Source of the DNA: Pseudoxanthomonas sp.
GTDB taxonomy: Bacteria; Pseudomonadota; Gammaproteobacteria; Xanthomonadales; Xanthomonadaceae
DNA length: 64,000 bases
Direction: 5' to 3'
NCBI RefSeq assembly: GCF_002863005.1
Contig: NZ_PKDG01000024.1
Span: forward strand, 1 to 64,000
The notes under the pieces were generated by a model. That model had not been told where the DNA came from, did no database searches, and was given only the letters and a program-made list of their open reading frames with translations. Shown here piece after piece: positions 36,102 to 44,970 of the stretch (positions within the stretch are counted from its first letter, which is position 1; every line of letters starts with the position of its first letter). The position numbers and the translations under genes were made by a program.

Positions 36102-38363
36102 TTACTTCGGCACGACCTCGAATGCGGCATCGCGCGTGCGATCAGAACTGCCACCGACGAAGACCGTGAACGTGCCGGGTTCCACCACCCGCTGCATGCG
36201 ATCGTCGTACATCGCCAGATCCTCGAAGCCGAGCTCGAACGTGACCACCTTCGACTCGCCCGGCGCCAATGCCACCCGCTGGAAACCCCGCAGCTGCTTC
36301 ACCGGACGGGTGATGCTGGCAACGTCGTCGCGCACGTAGAGCTGCACCACCTCTTCACCTGCGCGCTTGCCGGTGTTGCTGACGCGCACGCTGACGCGTT
36401 GCCGCAGATCGCCGAGCTTCAGCGTCGGCGATGCCACGCTGGGCGCGTCGTAGCGGAACGTCGTATAGCTGAGGCCATGGCCGAACGCGTAGAGCGGCGT
36501 CCACGGGACGTCGAGATACTTGCTGGTGTACTTCTCTTCCTCGCGCGGCGGACGGCCGGTGTTCTTGTGCGCGTAGTAGATCGGCACCTGGCCGACGTTG
36601 TGCGGGAACGTCACCGGCAGCTTGGCGGACGGATTGACGTCGCCGACCAGCACGTCGGTAATCGCATGGCCGCCCTCCACGCCCGGGAACCAGGCTTCGA
36701 GGATGGCCGGCACCTTGCCCTTCAGGCGACCGATCGACAGCGGCCTGCCGTTCAACAGCACCACCACCACCGGTTTGCCGGTCGCTGCCACCGCCAGGGC
36801 GAGCTGTTCCTGGACACCCGGCAGGTCCAGCGTCGTGCGGTTGTTCGCCTCGGCACTCATGTCAGGATGTTCGCCGAGGAACATCACCACCGCGTCGGCA
36901 TTCTGCGCCGCCGCCACCGCGGCGGCGAAGCCGGACGTATCCTGGCCGTCGATCTCGGCGCCCTTCGCCACGGTGATGCGGGTGCCATTGCCGAGCGCGG
37001 CCTTCAGGCCTTCCAGCGGCGTGACGGCATCTTCTTCCTTGCCCGCCACCGCCCAGTTGCCCAGCATCGCGCGGCGGTGATCGGCCAGCGGCCCGATCAC
37101 CGCCAGCGTGCGCACGGACTTGGACAGCGGCAGCACGTCGTTGTCGTTCTCCAGCAGCACCAGCGACTTCTGCGCCATCCGGCGAGCATCGGCGCGATGC
37201 GCAGGGGTCAGTGTCATCGCGCGCTCGTGGGAGCCATCCGGCGTGCAGGAGCGGTAGGGATCGTCGAACAGGCCCAGCCGGTACTTCGCGTTGAGCACGC
37301 GACGCACGGATGCATCCACTTGCGCCATCGGCACCCTGCCCGCCTTAACTTCGGCGGGAAGATCCTTCACGTAGATCTGGCTGACCATGTCGACATCCAC
37401 GCCGGCCCGCAAGCCCAGCGCACCGGCCTGCTTGCGGTCCGCGGCGATGCCGTGCGGCATCAGCTCCATCACACCGGTGTAGTCGCTGACCAGCAACCCA
37501 TCCCAGCCCCACTCCTTGCGCAGCAGGTCCTCGATCAGCGGCCGGTGCGCATGCATCGGGACGCCGGCGATCTCGTTGAAGGCCGCCATGATCGATTGCG
37601 CACCCGCATCCACGGCCGCCTTGAACGGCGGCAGGTAGAGCTCGTGCAGCGTGCGCTCGGAGATGTCGGCGACGTTGTAGTCGCGCCCCGCCTCGGCCGC
37701 GCCATAGGCGACGAAATGCTTGGCAGTGGCGAGCACCGCATCCGGCTTGCGCAGGTCGTCGCCCTGGAAACCGCGCACGCGCGCGGCCGCCAGCACCGAA
37801 CCCAGGTAAGGGTCCTCGCCTGCGCCCTCGACCACCCGGCCCCAGCGCGGATCGCGCGAGATGTCGACCATCGGCGCATAGGTCCAGTGGATGCCATGCG
37901 CCGATGCTTCGATCGCGGCGACGCGGGCGGCATGCTGCACTTCCGCGGGGTCGAAGCTGGCCGATTCGCCCAGTGGCACCGGGAACACGGTGCGGTGGCC
38001 GTGGATGACGTCGTAACCGAACAGCAGCGGAATGCCGAGCCGGGACTCTTCGACGGCGATCTTCTGCAGGCGGCAGGTCAACGCCGCGCCTTGGGTTCCG
38101 AGGTACGAGCCGATCTCGCCACGCCGGATCTGGTCCTCGTTGCCGGCCATGGCCGCCGGGCCCGTGTTGTTGCCGACGCCCGGCGGCTGGTTAAGCTGGC
38201 CCAGCTTCTCCTCCACCGTCATCTTCGCCAGCAGGGCGTCGACGAACGCCTTCTCTTCGGGCGTGGCATAGACCGGAGGCGTGGCAATGGCGGGCGCCGA
38301 CAAGAGCGCGGCGAACATCCCGATCAGCAGGGGTCGCGGCGAAACGAGGGGTTTCAGGTTCAT
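36102..38363 (-). CDS. bglX: Periplasmic GH3 beta-glucosidase (BglX-like)
   Basis: 753 aa. A signal peptide (LLIGMFAALLSAPAIA) is followed by a GH3 (alpha/beta)8 domain with the substrate loop KHFVAYGAAEAGRDYN and the nucleophile Asp294 in LLVSDYTGV. A GH3 C-terminal domain (residues about 400-610, with FLGEHPDMSAEANNRTTLDLPG) and a fibronectin-III-like domain (about 660-750) complete it. It releases glucose from the non-reducing ends of beta-glucosides in the periplasm. GH3 enzymes are known to act on sophorose-type beta-1,2 oligosaccharides, which would suit the GH144 neighbour. The start is the ATG at 38363, and an operator lies 34 bp upstream. Linkage specificity cannot be read from sequence. 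Confidence 0.94.
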   Translation of the reverse strand: MNLKPLVSPRPLLIGMFAALLSAPAIATPPVYATPEEKAFVDALLAKMTVEEKLGQLNQPPGVGNNTGPAAMAGNEDQIRRGEIGSYLGTQGAALTCRLQKIAVEESRLGIPLLFGYDVIHGHRTVFPVPLGESASFDPAEVQHAARVAAIEASAHGIHWTYAPMVDISRDPRWGRVVEGAGEDPYLGSVLAAARVRGFQGDDLRKPDAVLATAKHFVAYGAAEAGRDYNVADISERTLHELYLPPFKAAVDAGAQSIMAAFNEIAGVPMHAHRPLIEDLLRKEWGWDGLLVSDYTGVMELMPHGIAADRKQAGALGLRAGVDVDMVSQIYVKDLPAEVKAGRVPMAQVDASVRRVLNAKYRLGLFDDPYRSCTPDGSHERAMTLTPAHRADARRMAQKSLVLLENDNDVLPLSKSVRTLAVIGPLADHRRAMLGNWAVAGKEEDAVTPLEGLKAALGNGTRITVAKGAEIDGQDTSGFAAAVAAAQNADAVVMFLGEHPDMSAEANNRTTLDLPGVQEQLALAVAATGKPVVVVLLNGRPLSIGRLKGKVPAILEAWFPGVEGGHAITDVLVGDVNPSAKLPVTFPHNVGQVPIYYAHKNTGRPPREEEKYTSKYLDVPWTPLYAFGHGLSYTTFRYDAPSVASPTLKLGDLRQRVSVRVSNTGKRAGEEVVQLYVRDDVASITRPVKQLRGFQRVALAPGESKVVTFELGFEDLAMYDDRMQRVVEPGTFTVFVGGSSDRTRDAAFEVVPK

Positions 38364-38396
38364 GGGGGCCCTCCCGGCCTATCGGAGGGGGGCGAA

Positions 38397-38410
38397 TGTA
38401 AACGTTTTCA
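38397..38410. promoter_or_regulatory. LacI-family operator upstream of GH3 gene
   Basis: TGTAAACGTTTTCA, 34 bp before the GH3 start codon. It fits TGTAAnCGnTTnCA. Confidence 0.8.
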
Positions 38411-38450
38411 TCGCGCCCTGCATGTCGCGCTGCCAGATGCAGGCAGCCCC

Positions 38451-38720
38451 TCAGCGCGATTCGTCGGGCGTGCGGGCCTCGATGGCCAGGGCGTGGATGT
38501 CGGTCTGCATCATGTCGCCGAGGGCTGCGTAGACGGCACGGTGGCGGGCGAGCGGCAGCTTGCCGGCGAAGGCCTCGCTGGTGATCCGCACCGTGAAATG
38601 CCCACGCCCATCGCGGGCGCCCTCATGGCCAGCGTGCTTGTGGCTGTCGTCGTCGACCTCCAGCGCGAGCGGCCGCAGGGCGGATTCGAGAGCTGCCCGG
38701 ATGCGCTCCACCCGATTCAC
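38451..38720 (-). CDS. bolA: BolA-family protein
   Basis: 89 aa, BolA fold: [29 protein letters not shown] then [29 protein letters not shown]. The His in KHAGH is the iron-sulfur ligand candidate in BolA-glutaredoxin pairs. The start is a GTG at 38720, which overlaps the stop of the yciI gene (GTGA), so the two are translationally coupled. Probable role in stress or Fe-S handling, by family. Confidence 0.92.
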   Translation of the reverse strand: MNRVERIRAALESALRPLALEVDDDSHKHAGHEGARDGRGHFTVRITSEAFAGKLPLARHRAVYAALGDMMQTDIHALAIEARTPDESR

Positions 38721-39016
38721 GGCAGGACCTTGCGGAACGGCCGGACATCGACGCGGGCATAGACGCCTGCGGCTACGTAGGGATCGGCATCGGCCCAGGC
38801 CTTCGCGTCTTCCAGCGAATCGAATTCGGCGATGACGATGCTGCCGCTGAAACCGGCCGGACCCGGATCCTCGGCATCGATCGCCGGGCAGGGACCGGCG
38901 AGCAGCAGGCGCCCTTCGTCGCGCAGGTCGGTCAGGCGCGCCAGGTGCGCCGGTCGCGAGGCCAAGCGCAACGGAAGTACATCGGTCCCGTCATGGCCTT
39001 CAATGGCATACCACAT
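38717..39016 (-). CDS. yciI: YciI-family protein
   Basis: 99 aa, a YCII-related ferredoxin-like-fold protein. Features are [31 protein letters not shown] with the conserved R..H and a [22 protein letters not shown] segment containing the active-site-like Asp. The start is the ATG at 39016; the upstream in-frame start at 39091 adds residues that are not family-like. Its stop overlaps the bolA start by four bases. The reaction of most YciI proteins is unknown. Confidence 0.92.
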   Translation of the reverse strand: MWYAIEGHDGTDVLPLRLASRPAHLARLTDLRDEGRLLLAGPCPAIDAEDPGPAGFSGSIVIAEFDSLEDAKAWADADPYVAAGVYARVDVRPFRKVLP

Positions 39017-39389
39017 GGTGTTCACTCCCAGGGCGAAGACTGAATTGTACGTGCGCCCCGCGCGGTGGGTGCTGGACACGGTCAGGGCCAACGCTTACCC
39101 TGTCCTCCATTGCACGGCCGGAAGCAGCGGCCCGTCCAGGGGAAAACCCGGCCACGCCGGCCTCCCTGCCCTGTCGAGGGACCTCCTGGACGTTCGATTC
39201 GCTGCCCCCCTCCGCCCGCGCCCGACGACCTCGCTGTTCGCTCCCCGCATTCCTGCGGTGTGCTTTGCCGGTTGCTGTAAGGGAAGCGTTCGCCCTGCGA
39301 CGCGTAGATGATGGTTGGTGCATTGCCGGTGCCGCGCCGTCCTGCCTCGGGCAGGCCCGCAGGGTGACCCGCACGATGGCTGTTCCTTG
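39017..39389. other. Divergent intergenic region between yciI and scpA
   Basis: About 370 bp with no convincing gene. I see no operator of the LacI type and no palindromic repeat. Open frames across it lack family-like sequence. It presumably carries the two divergent promoters. Confidence 0.55.
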
Positions 39390-40295
39390 ATGAGCCCAGA
39401 ACTCGCGTCCGACGCGAACCCACAACCCCCGACCACGCGCCCCCAGCAGCAGGAAATGCCGCTGGCGGTGGTGCATGGCCAGCCTGTGCTGCAGATTCCC
39501 CAGGACCTGTACATCCCGCCGGATGCGCTGGAAGTCATCCTGGATGCGTTCGAAGGTCCGCTGGACCTGTTGCTTTACCTGATCCGGCGGCAGAACCTGG
39601 ACATTCTGGACATCCCCGTCGCCGAGATCACCCGGCAGTACGTGGACTACATCAACGTGATGCAGGAACTGCGGTTCGAACTCGCCGCCGAGTACCTGCT
39701 GATGGCCGCCATCCTGGCCGAGATCAAGTCGCGCATGCTGTTGCCGCGGCCGGTCAGCGAGGAAGGCGAGGAAGGCGACCCGCGCGCCGAACTGGTCCGC
39801 CGCCTGCAGGAATACGAGCGTTTCAAGCAGGCCGCCGAGGACCTGGACGCCCTGCCCCGCCAGGACCGCGACACCACGCCGGTGCACGCCGACGTGCCGG
39901 ATCGCGCCGCGGTCAAGCTGCCGCCGCCGGTGGAACTGAAGGAAATGCTGCTGGCGCTGCACGACGTGCTCAAGCGCGCCGAGCTGTTCACCGGCCACGC
40001 GATCAAGCGCGAGGCGCTCAGCGTGCGCCAGCGCATGGGCGACGTGCTGACGCGGCTGGAGGACGGCAAGTTCCATCGCTTCGAAAGCATGTTCACGCCC
40101 GAGGAAGGCAAGCTGGGCGTGCTGGTGACCTTCCTGGCCATGCTGGAACTGGCCAAGGAGCAGCTGCTCGACATCGTGCAGGAAGCTCCGCTCGCCCCGA
40201 TCTACATCAAGTCGCTGGCACTGAACAACACCAACGAACCGCTGCAGTTCTCCAGCGAATTCGACGACAGCGACGCCGCCAACGACAGCCAGTGA
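39390..40295 (+). CDS. scpA: Segregation and condensation protein ScpA
   Basis: Kleisin that bridges the SMC heads, 301 aa. It has the N-terminal helical domain DAFEGPLDLLLYLIRRQNLDILDIPVAEITRQYVDYI (about residues 53-90) and EYLLMAAILAEIKSRMLLPRP. A central variable region follows, and a C-terminal winged helix FHRFESMFTPEEGKLGVLVTFLAMLELAKEQLLDI. The N-terminal 40 residues before this are Pro/Gln-rich. The ATG at 39390 is chosen; the in-frame ATG at 39315 adds a Cys/Arg-rich stretch that does not look coding. scpB follows 51 bp downstream. Confidence 0.94.
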   Translation: MSPELASDANPQPPTTRPQQQEMPLAVVHGQPVLQIPQDLYIPPDALEVILDAFEGPLDLLLYLIRRQNLDILDIPVAEITRQYVDYINVMQELRFELAAEYLLMAAILAEIKSRMLLPRPVSEEGEEGDPRAELVRRLQEYERFKQAAEDLDALPRQDRDTTPVHADVPDRAAVKLPPPVELKEMLLALHDVLKRAELFTGHAIKREALSVRQRMGDVLTRLEDGKFHRFESMFTPEEGKLGVLVTFLAMLELAKEQLLDIVQEAPLAPIYIKSLALNNTNEPLQFSSEFDDSDAANDSQ

Positions 40296-40346
40296 ACCCG
40301 GCCGGGGCCACGAACGCCCCGCCGCACTTCCGAACGACAGGACCGC

Positions 40347-41177
40347 ATGGATCAATCGCTCATCAACCGCATCGTGGAAGCCACCCTGCTGGCGGCCACC
40401 CAGCCCCTGACGCTGGCGCAGCTGCATGGCCTGTTCCCCGAGGACGAGCCGGCGCCGGAAGGCAGCGTCGAGCAGGCCCTCGAGGATCTGGCCGCCGGCT
40501 GCGCCGACCGCGGCGTCGAACTGGTGGAGGTCGCCTCGGGCTACCGCTACCAGGTCAAGGCCGACGTGCATCCGTGGGTCGCGCGCCTGTGGACCGAGCG
40601 CAAAACCAAGTACACGCGCGCCACGCTGGAGACCCTGGCCCTGATCGCGTACCGCCAGCCGATCACCCGCGGCGAGATCGAACAGGTTCGCGGCGTGGCG
40701 GTCAGCAGCAACATCATCCAGGCGCTGGAAGAGCGCGAGTGGATCCGCGTTGTCGGCCACCGCGACGTGCCCGGCAAGCCGGCGCTGTTCGGCACGACCA
40801 AGGTTTTCCTGGACTATTTCGGCCTGAAGCGGCTGGACGAACTGCCGCCGCTGTCCGAGCTGAAGGACATCGGCGAACTGGAACCGCAGCTGCCGCTGGA
40901 TGGCGCGCCGCTGCCGGTCAGCATCGCCAGCGGCGATGCCGTCGACGACGCCGGGCTTGAAAGCCCGCAGGACGCGGACGCGGACGCAGACGTGGGCGAC
41001 CACGGCGACAAGGACGACGAACAGCAGGACATCCCGGCATCTGTCGATGCCGACGAAGACACCCCCTCGGATGAAACCGGCGACGACGCCGGGGACGACG
41101 AAGCACCTCAACCCGAAGATGACGACGCCGCTGCTTCCGAGCAGGAAGACCAGGCACCGTCGGAGCAGAAACAATGA
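40347..41177 (+). CDS. scpB: Segregation and condensation protein ScpB
   Basis: 276 aa, the ScpA-binding partner of the SMC complex, with two winged-helix domains in the first 170 residues (RIVEATLLAATQPLTLAQLHGLFP, ATLETLALIAYRQPITRGEIEQVRGV, FLDYFGLKRLDELPPL). The C-terminal 70 residues are an extreme Asp/Glu tail (DADADADVGDHGDKDDEQ), longer than in most ScpB proteins. The stop overlaps the rluB start by four bases (ATGA). Confidence 0.95.
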   Translation: MDQSLINRIVEATLLAATQPLTLAQLHGLFPEDEPAPEGSVEQALEDLAAGCADRGVELVEVASGYRYQVKADVHPWVARLWTERKTKYTRATLETLALIAYRQPITRGEIEQVRGVAVSSNIIQALEEREWIRVVGHRDVPGKPALFGTTKVFLDYFGLKRLDELPPLSELKDIGELEPQLPLDGAPLPVSIASGDAVDDAGLESPQDADADADVGDHGDKDDEQQDIPASVDADEDTPSDETGDDAGDDEAPQPEDDDAAASEQEDQAPSEQKQ

Positions 41178-42853
41178 GCAACACCCCCCCGAAGAAAGCC
41201 CCCCTGGGCAAGCTGTCGCTGAAGCGCGGCGAAGGCGCCGAGACGCCGGAAACCACCCGCCTGGAGGAACGCCTGCACAAGGTGCTGGCCCAGGCCGGCC
41301 TGGGCTCGCGCCGCGCGCTCGAACAGCGCATCGCCGACGGCCTGGTCAAGGTCAATGGCGAAACCGCGCAGACCGGCATGTCGGTCAAGGGCGGCGACCG
41401 CGTCGAGCTGGACGGCAAGACGTTCGTCGCCAGCGCGCTGACCGAACCCTCGCGCGTCCTGATCTACAACAAGCCGGAAGGCGAAGTCACCACCCGTGAA
41501 GATCCCGAAGGCCGCCCGACGATCTTCGAAGCGCTGCCCGCACTGAAGGGCGCGCGCTGGATCGCCATCGGCCGCCTGGACATCAACACCACCGGCCTGC
41601 TGGTGCTGACCACCGATGGCGAACTCGCCAACGCGATGATGCACCCGTCCTACGAGGTCGAGCGCGAATACGTCGTGCGCGTGCGTGCGCCGGAAGGCCA
41701 GGAAAGCGTGCCGGACAACATCGTCGACCGCCTGCGCCGCGGCGTGGCGCTGGACGACGGCCCGGCCAAGTTCGACGAGATCGAACGCATCGGCGGCACC
41801 GACTCGCACGACTGGTTCCGCGTGGTGGTCAAGGAGGGCCGCAACCGCGAAGTGCGTCGCCTGTGGGAATCCCAGGGATGCCAGGTCAGCCGCCTGAAGC
41901 GCGTGCGCTACGGCAAGGTCAGCCTGCCGCAGCCGCTGCTGCGCGGCCAGACGCAGGAACTGCCGGATGCGCAGGTCGAAGCGCTGCGCAAGGACCTGGG
42001 ACTGGATGTCGGCACCCCCGCCGCCCTGACGCTGCAGCCGGTGATCGGCCAGCGCAAGGCCGCCAAGTCGACCGTGCACGTCGGCGGCGGCCGCAGCGGC
42101 AGCGCCTACGTCAACGGCCACAACAGCGCCGACGAAGGCCGCGAGCTGCGACGCTTCGACCACGTGCGCGAAGACCGCGGTCGTGGCGGTCGCGGCAAGA
42201 AGCCGCACGGCGGCCTGACCGTCAGCGGCGAGCAGGCGGCCAAGCAGTCGCAGCGCCCGTTCAAGCAGCGCACGCCCAAGGGCCCGAAACCGTTGCCCGA
42301 TGGCAATCCGGCCGCCTTCCGCAGCTGGTACGTGCCGGACGGCGTGGACACCGGTCCTGCCGGGCATCGCAACGCCGGTCCCGGCGGCCCGAAGAAGCCC
42401 TACGGCGGCAAGCCCGGCGGACGTCCCGGTGCCGGTGGCAAGCCCGGTGGCGGCGCTGGCAAGCGTGGCCCGGGCGGCGGCCCGGGCGGCTTCGGCGGCG
42501 ACCGCTTCGGCAACGAACGCGGCCCCGGATTCGGCGCCGAACGTGGACCGCGTGGCGGCCAGGGCGCCGGCAAGCCTCAGCGTGCGGCGCGTCCGTACGG
42601 CCACCCGGCCAGCGCGCCGAGCTTTCCCTCCGACCATGCCAACCCCGGTTTCAATCCGTACGGCCAGCAGCCGCGCGGCCCGCGTCCGCAGGGACGGCCT
42701 GGCGGCGGCAATCGCCCGCAGCAGGCCGGTCCGCGTCCAGGGCCGGGCGGTCGTCCTGCGGGCGGCCGTGGTCCTGGCGGTCGACCGGGTGGGGGTGGTG
42801 GAAGGCCCGGCGGTGGCGGCCAGCGCGGCCCCCGCGGCGGTGGCCACGGCTGA
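41174..42853 (+). CDS. rluB: 23S rRNA pseudouridine synthase RluB with long Gly/Arg/Pro tail
   Basis: 559 aa. An S4 domain (LHKVLAQAGLGSRRALEQRIADGLVKVNG, residues 34-62) is followed by an RsuA-type catalytic domain with GRLDINTTGL and catalytic Asp136. It isomerises a specific uridine in the large-subunit rRNA, by family U2605. Residues beyond about 310 form a low-complexity Gly/Arg/Pro tail with RGG-like repeats, likely RNA-binding or disordered. Translationally coupled to scpB by overlap. A rho-independent terminator follows. Confidence 0.94.
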   Translation: MSNTPPKKAPLGKLSLKRGEGAETPETTRLEERLHKVLAQAGLGSRRALEQRIADGLVKVNGETAQTGMSVKGGDRVELDGKTFVASALTEPSRVLIYNKPEGEVTTREDPEGRPTIFEALPALKGARWIAIGRLDINTTGLLVLTTDGELANAMMHPSYEVEREYVVRVRAPEGQESVPDNIVDRLRRGVALDDGPAKFDEIERIGGTDSHDWFRVVVKEGRNREVRRLWESQGCQVSRLKRVRYGKVSLPQPLLRGQTQELPDAQVEALRKDLGLDVGTPAALTLQPVIGQRKAAKSTVHVGGGRSGSAYVNGHNSADEGRELRRFDHVREDRGRGGRGKKPHGGLTVSGEQAAKQSQRPFKQRTPKGPKPLPDGNPAAFRSWYVPDGVDTGPAGHRNAGPGGPKKPYGGKPGGRPGAGGKPGGGAGKRGPGGGPGGFGGDRFGNERGPGFGAERGPRGGQGAGKPQRAARPYGHPASAPSFPSDHANPGFNPYGQQPRGPRPQGRPGGGNRPQQAGPRPGPGGRPAGGRGPGGRPGGGGGRPGGGGQRGPRGGGHG

Positions 42854-42862
42854 AGCGACACC

Positions 42863-42888
42863 AAGAAGGCGCCCACGGGCGCCTTCTT
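42863..42888 (+). terminator. Rho-independent terminator after rluB
   Basis: AAGAAGGCGCC then GGCGCCTTCTT form a strong GC hairpin with T-rich 3' side, 10 bp after the rluB stop. It ends the scpA-scpB-rluB unit. Confidence 0.88.
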
Positions 42889-42991
42889 CGCATGTGCGGA
42901 TCGGAGGCGCGGACTTCATGGCGACTTCATCGCCGCTCCGCGAACGGCCTGCACGCTGCACGCCTTTCCGTGATGGAGCGCGTGCCAGATC

Positions 42992-44104
42992 ATGCAGGAT
43001 TGCCGTTATGACGTGATCGTCGTGGGGGCCGGCTTCGCCGGCCTCGCCTGCGCACGGGAACTTGCCATGCATGGCCTGCGGGTCTGCGTGATCGACCGCA
43101 AGCAGGACCTCGGCGAACGCATGCACACCACCGGCATCCTGGTACAGGAAGCCTGCGATGCGCCGCTGCTGGCCGGCTTGCCGCCGGCACTCGTGCGTGC
43201 CGTGCCGCACGTGCGCCTGTACGCCCCCAACCTGCGCAGCGTGCGGCTCGGCGCTGAGGGCTATCGCTTCTACACCACCGATACACCGGCGCTGCTGCGC
43301 TGGATGGGCCAGCGCGCCGAAGCCTGCGGCGTCGAGCTGAAACGTGGCCTTGCCTTCCGTGGCGCCACCCGCACGGCAACCGGATGGCGGCTGGACGGCA
43401 TGGGCGAGGCCCGCGTGCTCGTCGGCGCCGACGGCGCACGCTCGCGGGTCGCGGAGAAGCTGGGGCTGGGTCGTGTGGACCAGTATCTCCATGGCGTGGA
43501 ATACGAGTTCGACGGCGTCGCCCTGCGCGAACCCGATGCCCTGCACTGCTTCATCAGCAAGCGCTTCGCGCCGGGCTACCTGGGCTGGGTAGCACAGACA
43601 CCGACCGGCGTGCAGGCCGGTCTCGCCCGGCGATACCGCTCCGGCGGCACGCATGTGCCGGACATGGCAGGCTTCCTGCAGCACGTCGCGCCGATGACCG
43701 GACTGTCCGTCACGCGACGACCCGACAGCATCCGCGCGGGGCTGATTCCCTGTGGCGGTCCGGTCCGGCCGATGCAGCGCGACGACGTCGTGCTGATCGG
43801 CGATGCGGCCGGCATGGTGTCGCCGCTGACCGCAGGCGGCATCCATGCCGGACTGAGGCACGGTGCGATGGCGGGACGCAGCCTGGCCCGCTCCCTGTCG
43901 GGACGCGCCGGGCCGGATGTGGCGTCGCCGCCGCCGGTCCCGGGGTTTGCGTTCAAGCGCGCCCTGCGATGGGCCTTCGACCACGCGCAGTTCGATGTTC
44001 CGGTGAATCTGCTGCTGGCGGCACGTCCGATGCGACGCGTCGTCGAGCAACTCTGCTTCCACCGGCGCGGCGATCCGCCCCCTGCCCCGGCGGCGGGCGA
44101 TTGA
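42992..44104 (+). CDS. FAD-dependent oxidoreductase, geranylgeranyl-reductase-like
   Basis: 370 aa. It has the dinucleotide-binding VIVVGAGFAGLACARELAMHGL (residues about 8-29), VLVGADGARS (about 147-156), and the FAD-ribityl motif DVVLIGDAAGMVSPLTAGGI. The combination is typical of the geranylgeranyl-reductase/PHBH branch of flavoproteins. There is no obvious membrane segment. The substrate is not apparent. The ATG at 42992 has GGAG about 14 nt upstream. fpr starts 68 bp later in the same direction. Confidence 0.88.
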   Translation: MQDCRYDVIVVGAGFAGLACARELAMHGLRVCVIDRKQDLGERMHTTGILVQEACDAPLLAGLPPALVRAVPHVRLYAPNLRSVRLGAEGYRFYTTDTPALLRWMGQRAEACGVELKRGLAFRGATRTATGWRLDGMGEARVLVGADGARSRVAEKLGLGRVDQYLHGVEYEFDGVALREPDALHCFISKRFAPGYLGWVAQTPTGVQAGLARRYRSGGTHVPDMAGFLQHVAPMTGLSVTRRPDSIRAGLIPCGGPVRPMQRDDVVLIGDAAGMVSPLTAGGIHAGLRHGAMAGRSLARSLSGRAGPDVASPPPVPGFAFKRALRWAFDHAQFDVPVNLLLAARPMRRVVEQLCFHRRGDPPPAPAAGD

Positions 44105-44172
44105 GCAGGATCAAGGCCGTCGAATGCGGGTCGGCTACAATGGCGCGTCGCTTCACTCGCCTGACTTCCCCC

Positions 44173-44952
44173 ATGTCCTCTGCGTTCGGCACCGAGACGG
44201 TGCTCGACGTCCGTCACTGGACGGACGCCTACTTCAGCTTCACCACCACCCGCGACGACGGTTTCCGCTTCGAGAACGGCCAGTTCGTCATGATCGGACT
44301 GGAAGTCGACGGCAAGCCGCTGCTGCGCGCCTATTCGATCGCCAGCGCCAACTGGGAAGAACAGCTCGAGTTCTTCAGCATCAAGGTGCAGGACGGCCCG
44401 CTGACCTCGCGCCTGCAGCACATCAAGCCCGGCGACACCGTGCTGATCGGGCGCAAGCCGACCGGCACGCTGCTGATCAGCGACCTGCATCCCGGCCGCA
44501 ACCTCTATCTCCTGGGCACCGGCACCGGCCTGGCGCCCTGGCTGTCGGTGATCAAGGACCCGGAGACCTACGAGCGGTTCGACAAGGTCATCCTGACCCA
44601 TGGCGTGCGCCATGCCGAGGACCTCGCCTATCGCGACTATTTCGAGAAGGAACTGCCGCAGCACGAGTTCCTCGGCGAGACCATCCGCGAGAAGCTGCTG
44701 TACTACCCGGCGGTGACGCGCGAGGACTTCGTTCACCAGGGGCGCCTGACCGACCTGATGGCCAGCGGCGCGATGATGGACAGCCTGGGCATTGCGCCGC
44801 TGGATGCGGAACACGACCGCGCGATGATCTGCGGCAGCCCGCAGATGCTGGCCGATTTCCGAGCCCTGCTCGATGGCCGCGGGTTCACCGCCGCGCCACG
44901 CATCGGCACGCCGGGGCAGTACGTGTTCGAGCGCGCTTTCGTCGAAAAGTAA
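44173..44952 (+). CDS. fpr: Ferredoxin-NADP(+) reductase
   Basis: 259 aa flavoenzyme moving electrons between NADPH and ferredoxin or flavodoxin. It shows the FAD motif RAYSIAS (about residue 50), LTSRLQHIKPGDTVLIG, the nucleotide loop GTGTGLAPWLSV (about residues 117-128) and CGSPQMLADF. A C-terminal aromatic/charged VFERAFVEK fits the bacterial Fpr subclass. The start is the ATG at 44173 (MSSAFGTETVLDV). The upstream frame is open but is a shadow of the previous gene. Often tied to oxidative stress responses. Confidence 0.93.
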   Translation: MSSAFGTETVLDVRHWTDAYFSFTTTRDDGFRFENGQFVMIGLEVDGKPLLRAYSIASANWEEQLEFFSIKVQDGPLTSRLQHIKPGDTVLIGRKPTGTLLISDLHPGRNLYLLGTGTGLAPWLSVIKDPETYERFDKVILTHGVRHAEDLAYRDYFEKELPQHEFLGETIREKLLYYPAVTREDFVHQGRLTDLMASGAMMDSLGIAPLDAEHDRAMICGSPQMLADFRALLDGRGFTAAPRIGTPGQYVFERAFVEK

Positions 44953-44970
44953 GCGCGACCCGGTGGCGAC

